Positions 45,248 through 54,190 of a DNA stretch of 64,000 nucleotides are shown here, in pieces (the first letter of the stretch is position 1; each line of letters begins with the position of its first letter). Source of the DNA: Gemmatimonadaceae bacterium (GTDB lineage: Bacteria > Gemmatimonadota > Gemmatimonadetes > Gemmatimonadales > Gemmatimonadaceae); the NCBI GenBank assembly GCA_036273715.1, contig DASUHB010000033.1, forward strand, positions 166,979-230,978, written 5' to 3'. The notes beneath the pieces were generated by a model. It was not told the origin of the DNA. It searched no databases and was given only the letters and a program-made list of their open reading frames with translations. The translations under genes and the position numbers were made by a program.

Positions 45248-45937
45248 TCAGTTCACCAGGCCGTTGCCGGTGTATCCCTTCATGACCAGGTCATCGTAAC
45301 CGTTGCGCGGGTCGACGCCCAACGCGCGGAGCGTCTCGACCGCTTGCGGGCCGCGGTTGTACACCAGCAGCGCGAGCCGCAGGTCGCCGTGGTACTGGTC
45401 GATCAGCGAGCGCAGGTAGCGGAAGCCTAACCGAAGATTCGTGCGCGGATCGTATAGCTTCTCCCTGGTGATCGAATGATCGAACCAGCGTGCCGTGGCC
45501 GGCATCAGCTGCGTGAGTCCGATCGCGCCGACGCTGCTCACCGCGTGCGGGTTGAATTCGCTCTCCACGTTGACCACGCGGAAGCCGAGGTCCGCGTCGA
45601 TGCCTTCTGCCTGGGCGATGTCGTACACGTCGCCCGCCAGGCTGGCGTCCACCTTGTACTTCGCCGAGTAGCCAAGGATGGCGTTCGCGCGGTCGAGGCG
45701 TGCCCGGGTCAGCTCCAGCTCGCCGCGGGCGGCGTCCAACTGCGAGCGCAGATCCTTCGATTCGTGACTCCCGAACGAGAAGCTCGAAAACGCGGACGCT
45801 TCGGCGGAGCGCGTCCGTTCATGAGGAATCAAGGCAACCGAGACTCCCAAACCAGCAACGAGGAGCAGCCGTTTGATCCGTTCGTTGCGGCGAGCTCGAT
45901 CACCGCGATAGACGTAACTCTGCTGTCTGCCGTGCAC
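45248..45937 (-). CDS. Secreted SLT-type lytic transglycosylase
   Basis: A 229-residue protein with an N-terminal membrane anchor (IKRLLLVAGLGVSVALIPHE), a short helical region (SQLDAARGELELTRARLDRA) and an SLT domain. The catalytic glutamate is in VVNVESEFNPHAVSSVGAIG, followed by LTQLMPATARW and LVYNRGPQAVETL. Unlike its convergent neighbour it has no LysM. I chose the GTG at 45937 because AGGAG lies seven bases upstream; longer in-frame starts add a basic tail without a ribosome-binding site. The short form with a coiled region suggests a housekeeping or secretion-linked cell-wall cutter. Confidence 0.9.
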   Translation of the reverse strand: MHGRQQSYVYRGDRARRNERIKRLLLVAGLGVSVALIPHERTRSAEASAFSSFSFGSHESKDLRSQLDAARGELELTRARLDRANAILGYSAKYKVDASLAGDVYDIAQAEGIDADLGFRVVNVESEFNPHAVSSVGAIGLTQLMPATARWFDHSITREKLYDPRTNLRLGFRYLRSLIDQYHGDLRLALLVYNRGPQAVETLRALGVDPRNGYDDLVMKGYTGNGLVN

Positions 45938-46022
45938 GTGAATTCTCCTGTTGGAGATTTGTGCGAGCGGTACCACCAAACCACGCCTACTCGATCGCCC
46001 TGGTAGGGCAACGGACGTGCCG

Positions 46023-46499
46023 TCAGGGGCTGACCCAATGTCCCGAGCGCCCACCGTCTTTCTCTAATAAACGAATGTCTCCAATCGTTACGCCGCGATC
46101 TACCGACTTAACCATGTCATAGACGGTTGTGAGGCTGACGACCACGGCCGTTATGGCCTCCATTTCGACTCCGGTTCGGTCAGTGGTCTTGGTGGTCGCC
46201 TCACACGTGACGCCGGGCAAACTTTCATCCAACTCGAGGGCTACTTGAACATCGGTGAGGGAAATCGGGTGGCAGAGCGGGATTAGCTCAGCGGTCCGCT
46301 TGGCAGCCATTATTCCGGCAATTCTTGCCACACCAAGCACATCGCCCTTGACCAAGGCGTTTTGCTGAATTGCTTTGAGCGTGTCGGGCTTCATTCGGAT
46401 CGAACCCGTGGCGCGGGCGATACGCTCAGAGACGGGTTTGGCGCCGACGTCCACCATGCGAGCTTGTCCGCTGCCGTCGACGTGTGAGAGCTTTTTCAT
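46023..46499 (-). CDS. moaC: Cyclic pyranopterin monophosphate synthase MoaC
   Basis: A 158-residue enzyme of the first step of molybdenum-cofactor synthesis, which with MoaA converts GTP to cyclic pyranopterin monophosphate. The family motifs are intact: LIPLCHPISLTDV, DRTGVEMEAITAVVVS and DMVKSVDRG. It overlaps the delta-prime gene by four bases, an unrelated partner. No moaA, moaE or mogA is in the window, but a molybdenum oxidoreductase lies 4 kb away at 50.6 kb. The base composition appears less GC-rich than its neighbours and it has no GTTAGG motif. Confidence 0.96.
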   Translation of the reverse strand: MKKLSHVDGSGQARMVDVGAKPVSERIARATGSIRMKPDTLKAIQQNALVKGDVLGVARIAGIMAAKRTAELIPLCHPISLTDVQVALELDESLPGVTCEATTKTTDRTGVEMEAITAVVVSLTTVYDMVKSVDRGVTIGDIRLLEKDGGRSGHWVSP

Positions 46500-47578
46500 G
46501 AGAGCCGGCCCGTAAGCTCGCGGACGAGATGAGACGCCAGGAGTTGCGGACTCACGTTGCCGTTCGCGCGCAGTCGCGCCTCCAGTACGACTTCGATCGC
46601 ACGCGAGGCGGCGAGTGCGCTAGGAGCATCGCCGCGTCCGAGCGCGCCACGTGCGCGCTCGCGGAGCATCGCGGACAGGGCGTCGAGTGCATCGGTGAAG
46701 GGTCCTCGAGAGCGCGACGCGCCAAGGCTCATCACGGCTTTCACGCGGTCGGGTGGTGAGAGCGAGCCGTCCGCGGCCTGCAGCAGGGCGGCCGCGGTCG
46801 ACATCGCATCGCGCCGCGTTTGCGCGCCAAGGAGCAGGCCTGGAGCGCCGGCGGCGAGGCGCACGCGTTCCCGCACCGAATGCGGAAGATCGGTCTGATC
46901 CAGGGCGGCCGAGAACTTCGGCATTTCGATGAGCTCGCGGACGTCGTTTTCGGGCATGAGCGGCACACGAACCGACACGACGCGAGATCGGATCGTTGGC
47001 AGCAGCGCGCCGGGCTCGCTCGTCGTGAGAATGATGGCGGTATCTGCCGGTGGTTCTTCCAGCAGCTTGAGAAACGCATTGGCTGCGAACTCGGAGCCTT
47101 CCTGCGGCACCATCCGCTCGGCATCGCCGACGATGAAAATCTTTCGGTTGGCCATGGCTGGTGTTTGCGCCGCGAGATGCACCAGGGCGCGCACGCTCGC
47201 AACGAAGATGCCTTCAGTCCCGGATGGCGGAGGATAGAGCCCTTCGCTCGCGAGTCGCTCGCTGAGCCCCTCGCCGAGGTCATCGAGGACATCCGAAACG
47301 CTTGCGTCAGACTCGGTGCGGGGGCGCGGGAAGAACCAGCGGAGATCCGGATGCGCCAGAGCCTCGGCGAACCGGCAGTGCTCGCATCGGCCGCACGGGC
47401 GCGGGTCCTCGGCCGGAGCGGTACACAGCAAGTACTGGCCTAACCAGAGAGCGAGGCGCTGTTTGCCGACGCCGCGCGGGCCGTGCAAGAGGAGGCTGGC
47501 GGGCAGACTGCCGCGCGAGACGGCATCGATCAGCTGGCGACGCAGCTCGCGGTGTCCGACCAGAGGGATGAGTGGCAC
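46496..47578 (-). CDS. holB: DNA polymerase III delta-prime subunit
   Basis: A 360-residue clamp-loader subunit. It opens with VGHRELRRQLIDAVSRGSLPASLLLHGPRGVGKQRLALWL (a Walker-A-like loop), the zinc module CGRCEHCRF, and the later NAFLKLLEEPPADTAIILTTS sensor region found in HolB and DnaX relatives. It acts with DnaX and HolA to load the beta clamp during replication. The final 100 residues are the helical collar domain. It overlaps moaC by four bases (ATGA). A 54-base gap separates it from the antiporter gene upstream on the same strand. Confidence 0.9.
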   Translation of the reverse strand: MPLIPLVGHRELRRQLIDAVSRGSLPASLLLHGPRGVGKQRLALWLGQYLLCTAPAEDPRPCGRCEHCRFAEALAHPDLRWFFPRPRTESDASVSDVLDDLGEGLSERLASEGLYPPPSGTEGIFVASVRALVHLAAQTPAMANRKIFIVGDAERMVPQEGSEFAANAFLKLLEEPPADTAIILTTSEPGALLPTIRSRVVSVRVPLMPENDVRELIEMPKFSAALDQTDLPHSVRERVRLAAGAPGLLLGAQTRRDAMSTAAALLQAADGSLSPPDRVKAVMSLGASRSRGPFTDALDALSAMLRERARGALGRGDAPSALAASRAIEVVLEARLRANGNVSPQLLASHLVRELTGRLS

Positions 47579-47632
47579 GACGCAATATACAGAAAGCCGG
47601 CGCGCCGTTCACGCGGCAGCGGTTCAACGGGG

Positions 47633-49642
47633 TCATGGCTGATCGCTCGGAACATGGGCGACGCGTTGGCGGAGAAGCGTCGCGGCGCGCTCGAGCTGAT
47701 CGGTGCGTCCCATCACGAGAACCGTGTCGCCGGCTCGCAGGGTGTCGTCGCCGCTGGGGCTGGCGACGAGTCCGCCGCCGTCGCGCTGGATTGCGACGAC
47801 GGTTGCGCCGCTGCGCTCGCGGAAGCGAACCTCGGACAGCGGAGCGTTTGCGGCCGGGGCCTCCTGCTCGACGCGCATGACGACGAGCGTGACGTCGGTG
47901 AGGAAGCGGCTGAGGTCCTGGACGCGGACGCCGACGTGGGGGAGCGGGCGGAACATCTCGTCGTATTCGGTGCGCACGGCGTGGACTTCGCGCTCGATGA
48001 CATCGCGCGGGACCAGATAGCGGCGGAGGACGCGGGTGAACACTTCGATGGCGGTCTCGAACTCTTCAGGGACGACCTCGGCGCCGCCTAACTGGGTTAG
48101 GGAGACGATCTCGCGCATATATCTCGTGCGGACGATCACGTGGACGTGCGGGTTGAGGCGCCGAACGGTCGCGACGGTGGTGCGGGTCGCCGCGGCGTCC
48201 GAGATGGCGACGACGAGGACGCGCGCGCGCTCGACGCCGGCGTGGTGCAGGACTTCGGCGCTCGAGGCGTCCCCGTACAACACCGGCTCGCCGCGCCGGC
48301 GTTCGTGGCGGGCGACTCTCGCGTTGGAGTCGACGATGCGGTAGGCGATGCCGACGTCGCGCAGGACGCGCGCGAGGTTGCGGCCGTTGAATCCGAATCC
48401 GACGATGATCACATGGTCGGCGATCGGCGCGCCGGTATGCTCGGCTGCCGCGGACGGGGCGCGGCGCAGGCGGTTAGGCACGTGTCGCTCGAGCCACGCG
48501 CCGGCGCGCGGGGCGACGGCAATGAGCGACGGCGTGAGCGCCATGGTTCCGACGGCAACGGCAAGAAAGAGTTGATCCAGGCGCTCATCGAGGAGGCCGG
48601 CGGCCATGCCGGCCGCTGACAATACGAACGAGAACTCGCCGATCTGCGCCAACCCCAGCCCGGTGGCGAGCGCCGGGCGCAGCGACTGGCCGAGCACGAG
48701 GGAGGCGCCGCCGGTCACGACCGCCTTGATGATGATCACGCCGGCAATGGCGCACGCGATGAGCAGCGGCGATCTGCCTAACGTGCGAACATCGAACAGC
48801 ATTCCGATCGAGATGAAGAACAGGCTGTTGAACACTTCGCGGAGCGGAATGATGTCGCTCAGGGCCTGCTGGCTGTACTCGGAATCGGCGATCACGATGC
48901 CGGCGATGAATGCGCCTAACGCAAGCGAGAGGCCGACGCGTGCCGACGCCCACGCGGTGCCGAGGCAGAAGAGCACGATCGTGAGCAGGAAGACTTCACG
49001 CCGCCGCGTCGCGGCGACCAGGTGGAGGACGCGCGGAACGACCAGGCGCGCCGCGACCACCGTGGCCGCGATGAAGAGCGCCGCCTCGAGGAGGGTGATA
49101 GCGAGGTGGGTCGCGTTCCGTCCGCCGCCGGCGAGCGCCGGCGTCAGCAGCATCATCGGGACGACGCACAGATCCTGAAAAATCAGGATACCGACGGCCG
49201 CCTTCCCGAACGGCGTATCGAGCTCCGCGCGTTCCGCGTAGAGACGCAGCGTGATCGCGGTGCTGCTCAGCGCGACGAGCATGCCGAGGAACACGGCGAC
49301 GGGCCACGCAACGGCCAGCAGGCGGGCGACGGCCGCTGTGACGGCGATGGTCACTCCCACCTGCAGAGCGCCGCCGATGAACAAGAATCGCCGCAGGCGC
49401 GCCAGGTGCTGCAACGAGAACTCGAGCCCGACCGTGAACAGCAGGAGAACGACGCCGATTTCGGCGAGGGATTCGACGTCCGCGACGTTTCGGATGAGAC
49501 CGAATCCGTACGGGCCCGAAATGACGCCGGTGATGAGAAAGCCGACGATCGGCGGAAGTCTGAGGCGATGAAAAGCCAGCGCCGCAGCGACGCTGAGCGC
49601 AAACAGAATCAGCAGGTCGGACAGCAAGCCCGGCTCGGACAT
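47633..49642 (-). CDS. CPA2-family K+/H+ antiporter with TrkA domains (KefB/YbaL-like)
   Basis: A 669-residue inner-membrane protein. The first about 385 residues hold 12 to 13 hydrophobic helices of the cation:proton antiporter-2 family (LPPIVGFLITGVISGPYGFG, LLFTVGLEFS, then SSTAITLRLYAERAELDT). A TrkA-N Rossmann domain (HVIIVGFGFNGRNLARVL) and a TrkA-C ligand domain (near the end, RAGDTVLVMGRTDQLERA) follow. This domain order belongs to KefB/YbaL-type exchangers that guard potassium and pH. No KefF/KefG partner is next to it. Its start ATG at 49642 is followed upstream by a 240-base gap. Confidence 0.93.
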   Translation of the reverse strand: MSEPGLLSDLLILFALSVAAALAFHRLRLPPIVGFLITGVISGPYGFGLIRNVADVESLAEIGVVLLLFTVGLEFSLQHLARLRRFLFIGGALQVGVTIAVTAAVARLLAVAWPVAVFLGMLVALSSTAITLRLYAERAELDTPFGKAAVGILIFQDLCVVPMMLLTPALAGGGRNATHLAITLLEAALFIAATVVAARLVVPRVLHLVAATRRREVFLLTIVLFCLGTAWASARVGLSLALGAFIAGIVIADSEYSQQALSDIIPLREVFNSLFFISIGMLFDVRTLGRSPLLIACAIAGVIIIKAVVTGGASLVLGQSLRPALATGLGLAQIGEFSFVLSAAGMAAGLLDERLDQLFLAVAVGTMALTPSLIAVAPRAGAWLERHVPNRLRRAPSAAAEHTGAPIADHVIIVGFGFNGRNLARVLRDVGIAYRIVDSNARVARHERRRGEPVLYGDASSAEVLHHAGVERARVLVVAISDAAATRTTVATVRRLNPHVHVIVRTRYMREIVSLTQLGGAEVVPEEFETAIEVFTRVLRRYLVPRDVIEREVHAVRTEYDEMFRPLPHVGVRVQDLSRFLTDVTLVVMRVEQEAPAANAPLSEVRFRERSGATVVAIQRDGGGLVASPSGDDTLRAGDTVLVMGRTDQLERAATLLRQRVAHVPSDQP

Positions 49643-49882
49643 GGTGCAATATGTCTCATCAGGGCGGGCTCAGGGAGAATCCGCGCCCGGACGACGCGTG
49701 CATCGTGTGGCCAGCGGTGTATGAGTGGACGTGGACACCGCGGCGGCGATGGTGAGCGGCGGGAGCGCAATCGCGCGACATCGAGCGGGCGCGATCGAGT
49801 GTCTTTCACCGCTCGCGTGGCGTGGCTTTCATGTCGCGGGCCGTTCGCATAGGTTGGCTGCGGCGAACTGTTCGTTGGGCAT

Positions 49883-50641
49883 ATGGAGGCAATGGTGCGA
49901 GGAGGTTTGGTGAAGCGGCATCACTGGGTCGTGCGTGTCACGCACTGGGTGAACGTGGTTGCGCTGGCGATCATGGTGGGAAGCGGCCTGCGCATCTTCA
50001 ACGCGTACCCGGCGTTCGCCAGGCGCGGCGACACGTTCTGCTGCTATCCATTCGCGCACAAGGCGATTCCGGCGTGGCTCACCTTTGGCGGCTGGCTGGC
50101 CGGCGCGCGCAACTGGCATTTTGCGGCGATGTGGGTATTGGTCGTGAACGGGCTCGTGTACCTGGGATTCATCTATCTGCACGGCGAGTGGCGGGACCTG
50201 GTGCCTCGTCGCGGCGAGATTCGCGACGCGTGGGAGATGTTCAAGTTCTACGCGTTCGCGCGGCCCGACCACCCGCGGCAGGGGAAGCACAATGCATTGC
50301 AGCGGGCAACCTACTTTGCGCTGCCGATCGTGGGCGTGGTGTCGGTGATCACGGGGCTGGCGATCTGGAAGCCGGTTCAGTTAGGCCTGCTGACCGACTT
50401 GTTAGGCGGCTTCGTGTGGGCGCGCTACTGGCATTTTCTCGCCATGCTGCTCCTGGTGGCGCTCGCCTTTGTGCACATTTTTATGATCTTCGCGGTGGAT
50501 CCGTATTCACTGCCGTCGATGATCACGGGCAACTATGACGAACGGCTGTCGCCGGAGGAGCGCAACGCGCGACCGTTCTGGCATCTGCTGCCTCCGCGGC
50601 GAACGGCATCCGCGAAGGCGTCGGCGGAGAAGCAGCCGTGA
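49883..50641 (+). CDS. Cytochrome b561-type membrane subunit of a molybdoenzyme pair
   Basis: A 252-residue (or 243-residue) integral membrane protein with four hydrophobic helices and paired histidines (KRHHWVVRVTHWVNVVALAIM, NWHFAAMWVLVVNG and RYWHFLAMLLLVALAFVHIFM), as in haem-b-containing subunits of formate dehydrogenase or thiosulfate reductase. It would pass electrons between quinone and the exported oxidoreductase encoded next. The outer start is the ATG at 49883; a GTG at 49910 lies just after a strong GAGGAGG and is the likelier start. Its stop overlaps the GTG of the molybdoenzyme gene by four bases. Confidence 0.9.
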   Translation: MEAMVRGGLVKRHHWVVRVTHWVNVVALAIMVGSGLRIFNAYPAFARRGDTFCCYPFAHKAIPAWLTFGGWLAGARNWHFAAMWVLVVNGLVYLGFIYLHGEWRDLVPRRGEIRDAWEMFKFYAFARPDHPRQGKHNALQRATYFALPIVGVVSVITGLAIWKPVQLGLLTDLLGGFVWARYWHFLAMLLLVALAFVHIFMIFAVDPYSLPSMITGNYDERLSPEERNARPFWHLLPPRRTASAKASAEKQP

Positions 50642-51339
50642 GGCGGCGGCGGTTCATCGAAGTGTCGGCGTTGTCGTTGGCGTCGGCGCTACTGCTGGCG
50701 TGTGATTCCGAGGGGCCGAAGCGCGCGCGGCCCGTGCTGCTTGCAGCCGAGCGTTGGAACGAGAAAGTGGAGCGCGCGCTGTTTCGGCATCGCTCGATGG
50801 ACTACGGCACGGCGGTGCTCGCTGGCGCGGCGTATCCCAAGTACTTCGTGTCCGATCGCGTGCCGATCTGGGACGAGGCGAAGCGCGGGCCGTGGTCGCT
50901 GGAGGTGACGGGGCTCGTCGACCAACCACTGAAGCTTTCGTTGGCCGAGTTGCAGGCGCTCCCATCGCTGACCCAACGTGTGAACCACTATTGTGTCGAA
51001 GGGTGGACAGCTGTGGTCGAGTATACGGGCGTTCGCGTCAGTGAGCTGGCACGTCGGGTCGGGATCAAACCCGAGGTGCAGTACGTTGATTTTGCGTCGT
51101 TTGACTCGGACTATCATGAAAGCTGGGACCTGGCCAGCGCTTTGCATCCGCAGACGTTGGTCGCGTATGGGTTAGACGGACATTTTCTGGGCCCGGGGCA
51201 CGGCGCGCCGGCGCGACTGCACTCGCCAATCAAGCTCGGCTACAAGTGTACGAAGTATCTGACTCGCGTGGAGTTCATGGCCGAGCGGAACGGCGGGTAC
51301 TGGAGTGATCGCGGATACGAGTGGTACGCTGGCACGTGA
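50638..51339 (+). CDS. Tat-exported molybdopterin oxidoreductase, YedY/sulfite-oxidase type
   Basis: A 233-residue periplasmic enzyme. It has a twin-arginine signal (RRRRFIEVSALSLASALLL) with a following Cys, then the sulfite-oxidase fold. The molybdenum-ligating cysteine is in QRVNHYCVEGW, and the pterin-contact segments are seen in PIKLGYKCTKYLTRVEF. The short length and lack of a dimerisation domain match YedY (MsrP), which repairs oxidised methionines in periplasmic proteins. The substrate here may differ because the partner cytochrome is b561-like rather than the six-helix YedZ type. It starts with a GTG that overlaps the cytochrome gene. Confidence 0.92.
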   Translation: MRRRRFIEVSALSLASALLLACDSEGPKRARPVLLAAERWNEKVERALFRHRSMDYGTAVLAGAAYPKYFVSDRVPIWDEAKRGPWSLEVTGLVDQPLKLSLAELQALPSLTQRVNHYCVEGWTAVVEYTGVRVSELARRVGIKPEVQYVDFASFDSDYHESWDLASALHPQTLVAYGLDGHFLGPGHGAPARLHSPIKLGYKCTKYLTRVEFMAERNGGYWSDRGYEWYAGT

Positions 51340-51406
51340 GGCGGTGTCCAGCAAGGGATGCCGGCACGCAGCGCAATGCGGCAAGGCTCATGGCCGGGAG
51401 GGGACT

Positions 51407-51769
51407 GTGCGAAGCACATGGCAGGTCTTGGCGGGGTTGGGGCTGGCACTCTCGTTGTGGGCGTGCGCGCATCATCTGCCGCCGGCGGCGAACGGCCCGC
51501 AGCCTGATACCTACGTGTACGTGGACAATCAGGGGTTCACGGACATGGACATCTATGTGCTCTCGGGCGGGCAGCGCGTCCGGTTAGGCACGGCGGTGGG
51601 CGTGAAGAAGAGCCGGTTCAAGCTGCCGGGGTTTCTGGTCAGCGGGTCGCAGCAGGTGCGGTTCCTGGCGCGGCCGATTGCCGGCAACCACTCGCCGGTG
51701 AGCGAACAGATCACGATCACACCCGGGGAGGATGTGACATTGACCATTCCTCCCACCTCATCGCCGTGA
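51407..51769 (+). CDS. Small lipoprotein of unknown function
   Basis: A 120-residue lipoprotein with signal and lipobox LWAC (Cys19). The mature part (from PDTYVYVDNQGFTDMDIYVLS to EDVTLTIPPTSSP) is a single all-beta domain. I do not recognise the family, although short beta lipoproteins of this type occur often in this organism group. The GTG at 51407 follows a strong GGGAGGGG, so the longer in-frame start at 51305 is rejected. It is on the same strand as the molybdoenzyme 67 bases upstream and the VirJ-like gene downstream, but no functional link is visible. Confidence 0.72.
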   Translation: MRSTWQVLAGLGLALSLWACAHHLPPAANGPQPDTYVYVDNQGFTDMDIYVLSGGQRVRLGTAVGVKKSRFKLPGFLVSGSQQVRFLARPIAGNHSPVSEQITITPGEDVTLTIPPTSSP

Positions 51770-51832
51770 CGGCTGGATGGCCGGCGGCCTAACTCAGTTG
51801 GGCTGCCGGCGAGCGGCGGGGCACTCATCCTG

Positions 51833-52534
51833 GTGAGCGCGGCGCTGGCGGCATTGGCCATCGCGCTGGCGGCGCGCGGTGCGCGCCCGCAGGCGACGGT
51901 ACGTGACACCACGCAGCTGCCGCTGCACGAAGTGGCCGCGCGCGGCGCACGTTCGCATACCATGGCGGTCATCCTGTCCGGCGATGGCGGATGGGCCGCG
52001 ATCGACAGGGAATTGTCCGACTCGCTCGCCGCGCACGGCATTCCGGTGGTCGGACTGGACTCGCGCTCCTATTTCTCGACGCAGCGCGACCCCAACGGGG
52101 CGTCGCGCGATCTGGCCTGGATGGCGCGGCATTATCTCGCCGAGTTCGGCGCGGACAGTCTCATTCTCGTGGGATACTCGCGGGGCGCGGACGTATTGCC
52201 GTTCATGGCGACCCGGCTGCCGCCCGACCTCGAGGCGCGGACCCGGCTCGTCGCCTTGCTCGGCGCTGCGCCCAACGCAAACTTCAAGTTTCATCTCATC
52301 GATCTCATCTCCAACAAGAAGCGCAAGGACGATCTGAAAACGGTGCCGGAGATCGAGGAGCTGGCGAACGCGGGTGTGCGCGTCTGGTGCGTCTACGGCA
52401 CCGGCGAGTCGGAGAGCGCGTGCCCCGCGCTCTCCGGCGTGCGCGGCGTGACGGTGACTGCGATGCCCGGCGGGCATCACTTCGACAAAGCATACGGCGT
52501 CATCGCGTCGCATCTGCTGGACGCCGCTCGCTAA
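51833..52534 (+). CDS. VirJ/AcvB-like periplasmic serine hydrolase
   Basis: A 233-residue alpha/beta hydrolase with an N-terminal hydrophobic signal. The signature block is [17 protein letters not shown], followed by the nucleophile serine in [14 protein letters not shown] and the final histidine in [10 protein letters not shown], which define the VirJ/AcvB domain. In Agrobacterium AcvB has been reported to hydrolyse lysylphosphatidylglycerol, and VirJ is linked to type IV secretion. No secretion genes are present here, so a lipid-hydrolase role is the better guess. The GTG start at 51833 is uncertain. The stop is ten bases before the thioesterase-like gene. Confidence 0.85.
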   Translation: MSAALAALAIALAARGARPQATVRDTTQLPLHEVAARGARSHTMAVILSGDGGWAAIDRELSDSLAAHGIPVVGLDSRSYFSTQRDPNGASRDLAWMARHYLAEFGADSLILVGYSRGADVLPFMATRLPPDLEARTRLVALLGAAPNANFKFHLIDLISNKKRKDDLKTVPEIEELANAGVRVWCVYGTGESESACPALSGVRGVTVTAMPGGHHFDKAYGVIASHLLDAAR

Positions 52535-52544
52535 CGGAGTTGCC

Positions 52545-53027
52545 ATGGCGACCTCTCCTGGCGTGCGCCTGCGCACACTGTGGGAGCAGTTGAGCGGAAA
52601 ACCCGGCGGCAAATGGATGTTCGCCACGATTCTGGGCGGGATGGTGCCGTACACCGGCACGATCCATCCCCGCGTCGAAGCCTTGCGGCCTGGGTATGCG
52701 CGCGTGGTGATGCGCGATCGCCGGGCGGTGCGCAACCATCTGCGGTCGGTGCACGCGGTGGCGCTCATGAATCTCGCCGAGGTGACGTCGGGGCTGGCAA
52801 TGATCGTCGGGCTGCCCGACGGCGCGCGGGGAATCGTCACGAATCTCTCGATCGATTTTCTCAAGAAAGCGCGGGGGACGCTCACCGCGGAATGCCACGC
52901 GCCCGACGTCGACGCGACGGAGGAGTGCGAGCACGAATTCGTCGCCGAGATCCGCGACGCGGACGGCAGCCTCGTGGCGCGCGGATGCGCGCGGTGGCTG
53001 ATCGGTCCGGCGCGTCGCGATCGTTAG
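52545..53027 (+). CDS. Hotdog-fold thioesterase-like protein (DUF4442 type)
   Basis: A 160-residue protein with the hotdog pattern: [22 protein letters not shown], the helix [20 protein letters not shown] and the strands [24 protein letters not shown]. It is related to PaaI/YiiD-type thioesterases. A conserved asparagine sits in the helix (ALMNLAEV). It probably acts on acyl-CoA or acyl-ACP, but this cannot be read from the sequence. The ATG has GGAG seven bases upstream. The TAG stop overlaps the TAA of purK on the other strand, both inside one GTTAGG motif. Confidence 0.85.
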   Translation: MATSPGVRLRTLWEQLSGKPGGKWMFATILGGMVPYTGTIHPRVEALRPGYARVVMRDRRAVRNHLRSVHAVALMNLAEVTSGLAMIVGLPDGARGIVTNLSIDFLKKARGTLTAECHAPDVDATEECEHEFVAEIRDADGSLVARGCARWLIGPARRDR

Positions 53028-54190
53028 GCGGCCGGCGCGGCGCCGGCGGCGCGGGTGGCGTCCCGGACGCGGCGCCGCGCTTCGACAGCCAGGGCGACCG
53101 CGGCGTCCGGCGTGTCGCCGACGGCGCCGAGGTGTCCCATCTTCCGGCCCGGGCGCGGCGATTTGCCATAGAGATGAACGCGCACATTCGGCATTGCGAG
53201 CGCGGCGTCCCAGCGCGGCGTGGCGCCGCCGAGCCACATATCGCCGAAAAGATTCGCAATGGCAGCGGGTTTCACCACTTCCGGAGAGCCAAGGGGCAGG
53301 TCGCACACGGCGCGCACGGCCTGTTCGAACTGGCTGGTGATGACCGTGAGCTCGGTGTGGTGAAAGCTGTTGTGCGGGCGCGGAGCGAGCTCGTTGACGG
53401 TGATGGTGCCGTCGCCTAACACGAACATCTCGGTGACGAGCAGCCCGACGACGTCGAGCGATGCGGCGATCCCCGCGCCGATCGCGGACGCTCGTGCCGC
53501 GATGTCGGCGCCGATGGGCGCAGGGATCACGGACCAATCGAGCACGCCTTCGTGATGGTGGTTCCACGCGGGCGGATAGACCACGGTCTCGCCGCCCGGA
53601 CGCCGGGCGACGAGGACGGAGATTTCGCGCTCCAGCGGGAGGGCGCGTTCGACCACGCACGGGCGGCTGCCTAACTGACGCCAGGCTTCGGCCGCGGCGG
53701 CCGGGCCGGCGAGGCGGAGCTGGCCGCGGCCGTCGTATCCGCCGGTCGTCGATTTGACGAAGGCATGCGGGCCGGCGAGCTCCGACGCAGCGGCGAGCTC
53801 GCTGGCCGACTGGACGGTCCAATACGGGCCCACGGGGAAGCCATGCTCGTTCAACCAATCCTTCTGTCGAGCGCGGTCCTGGACCAGGTACAGCACGTGG
53901 GCGCCGGGCCGCACCGGCACGATACGCGCGGCCGCCTCGAGCGACGGGATGCCGATCTTCTCGATCTCGACCGTCACGACGTCAGACGCGCGCGCGAGCT
54001 CGGCGGCGGCATGCGCGTCGTCGAAGCGGGCCGCGATGACGCGATCGGCGACGGCGGAGGCGGCGCAGTGCGGATCCGGGTCGAGCACGATGACATGGTA
54101 GCCGAGGGTCCGGGCGGCCAGGGTGACCATTCTGCCTAACTGTCCGCCCCCCAGAATGCCCAACGTCGATCCCGGCAGCACACTCGTCAC
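53024..54190 (-). CDS. purK: N5-carboxyaminoimidazole ribonucleotide synthase PurK
   Basis: A 388-residue ATP-grasp enzyme of purine synthesis that carboxylates AIR to N5-CAIR with bicarbonate and [24 protein letters not shown] opens the pre-ATP domain. [17 protein letters not shown] is the ATP-grasp loop and [27 protein letters not shown] the metal-binding end typical of PurK. It starts at the GTG at 54190, which overlaps the purE TGA by four bases, so the two steps are made together. The C-terminus is Ala/Arg-rich. Confidence 0.96.
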   Translation of the reverse strand: MTSVLPGSTLGILGGGQLGRMVTLAARTLGYHVIVLDPDPHCAASAVADRVIAARFDDAHAAAELARASDVVTVEIEKIGIPSLEAAARIVPVRPGAHVLYLVQDRARQKDWLNEHGFPVGPYWTVQSASELAAASELAGPHAFVKSTTGGYDGRGQLRLAGPAAAAEAWRQLGSRPCVVERALPLEREISVLVARRPGGETVVYPPAWNHHHEGVLDWSVIPAPIGADIAARASAIGAGIAASLDVVGLLVTEMFVLGDGTITVNELAPRPHNSFHHTELTVITSQFEQAVRAVCDLPLGSPEVVKPAAIANLFGDMWLGGATPRWDAALAMPNVRVHLYGKSPRPGRKMGHLGAVGDTPDAAVALAVEARRRVRDATRAAGAAPAA

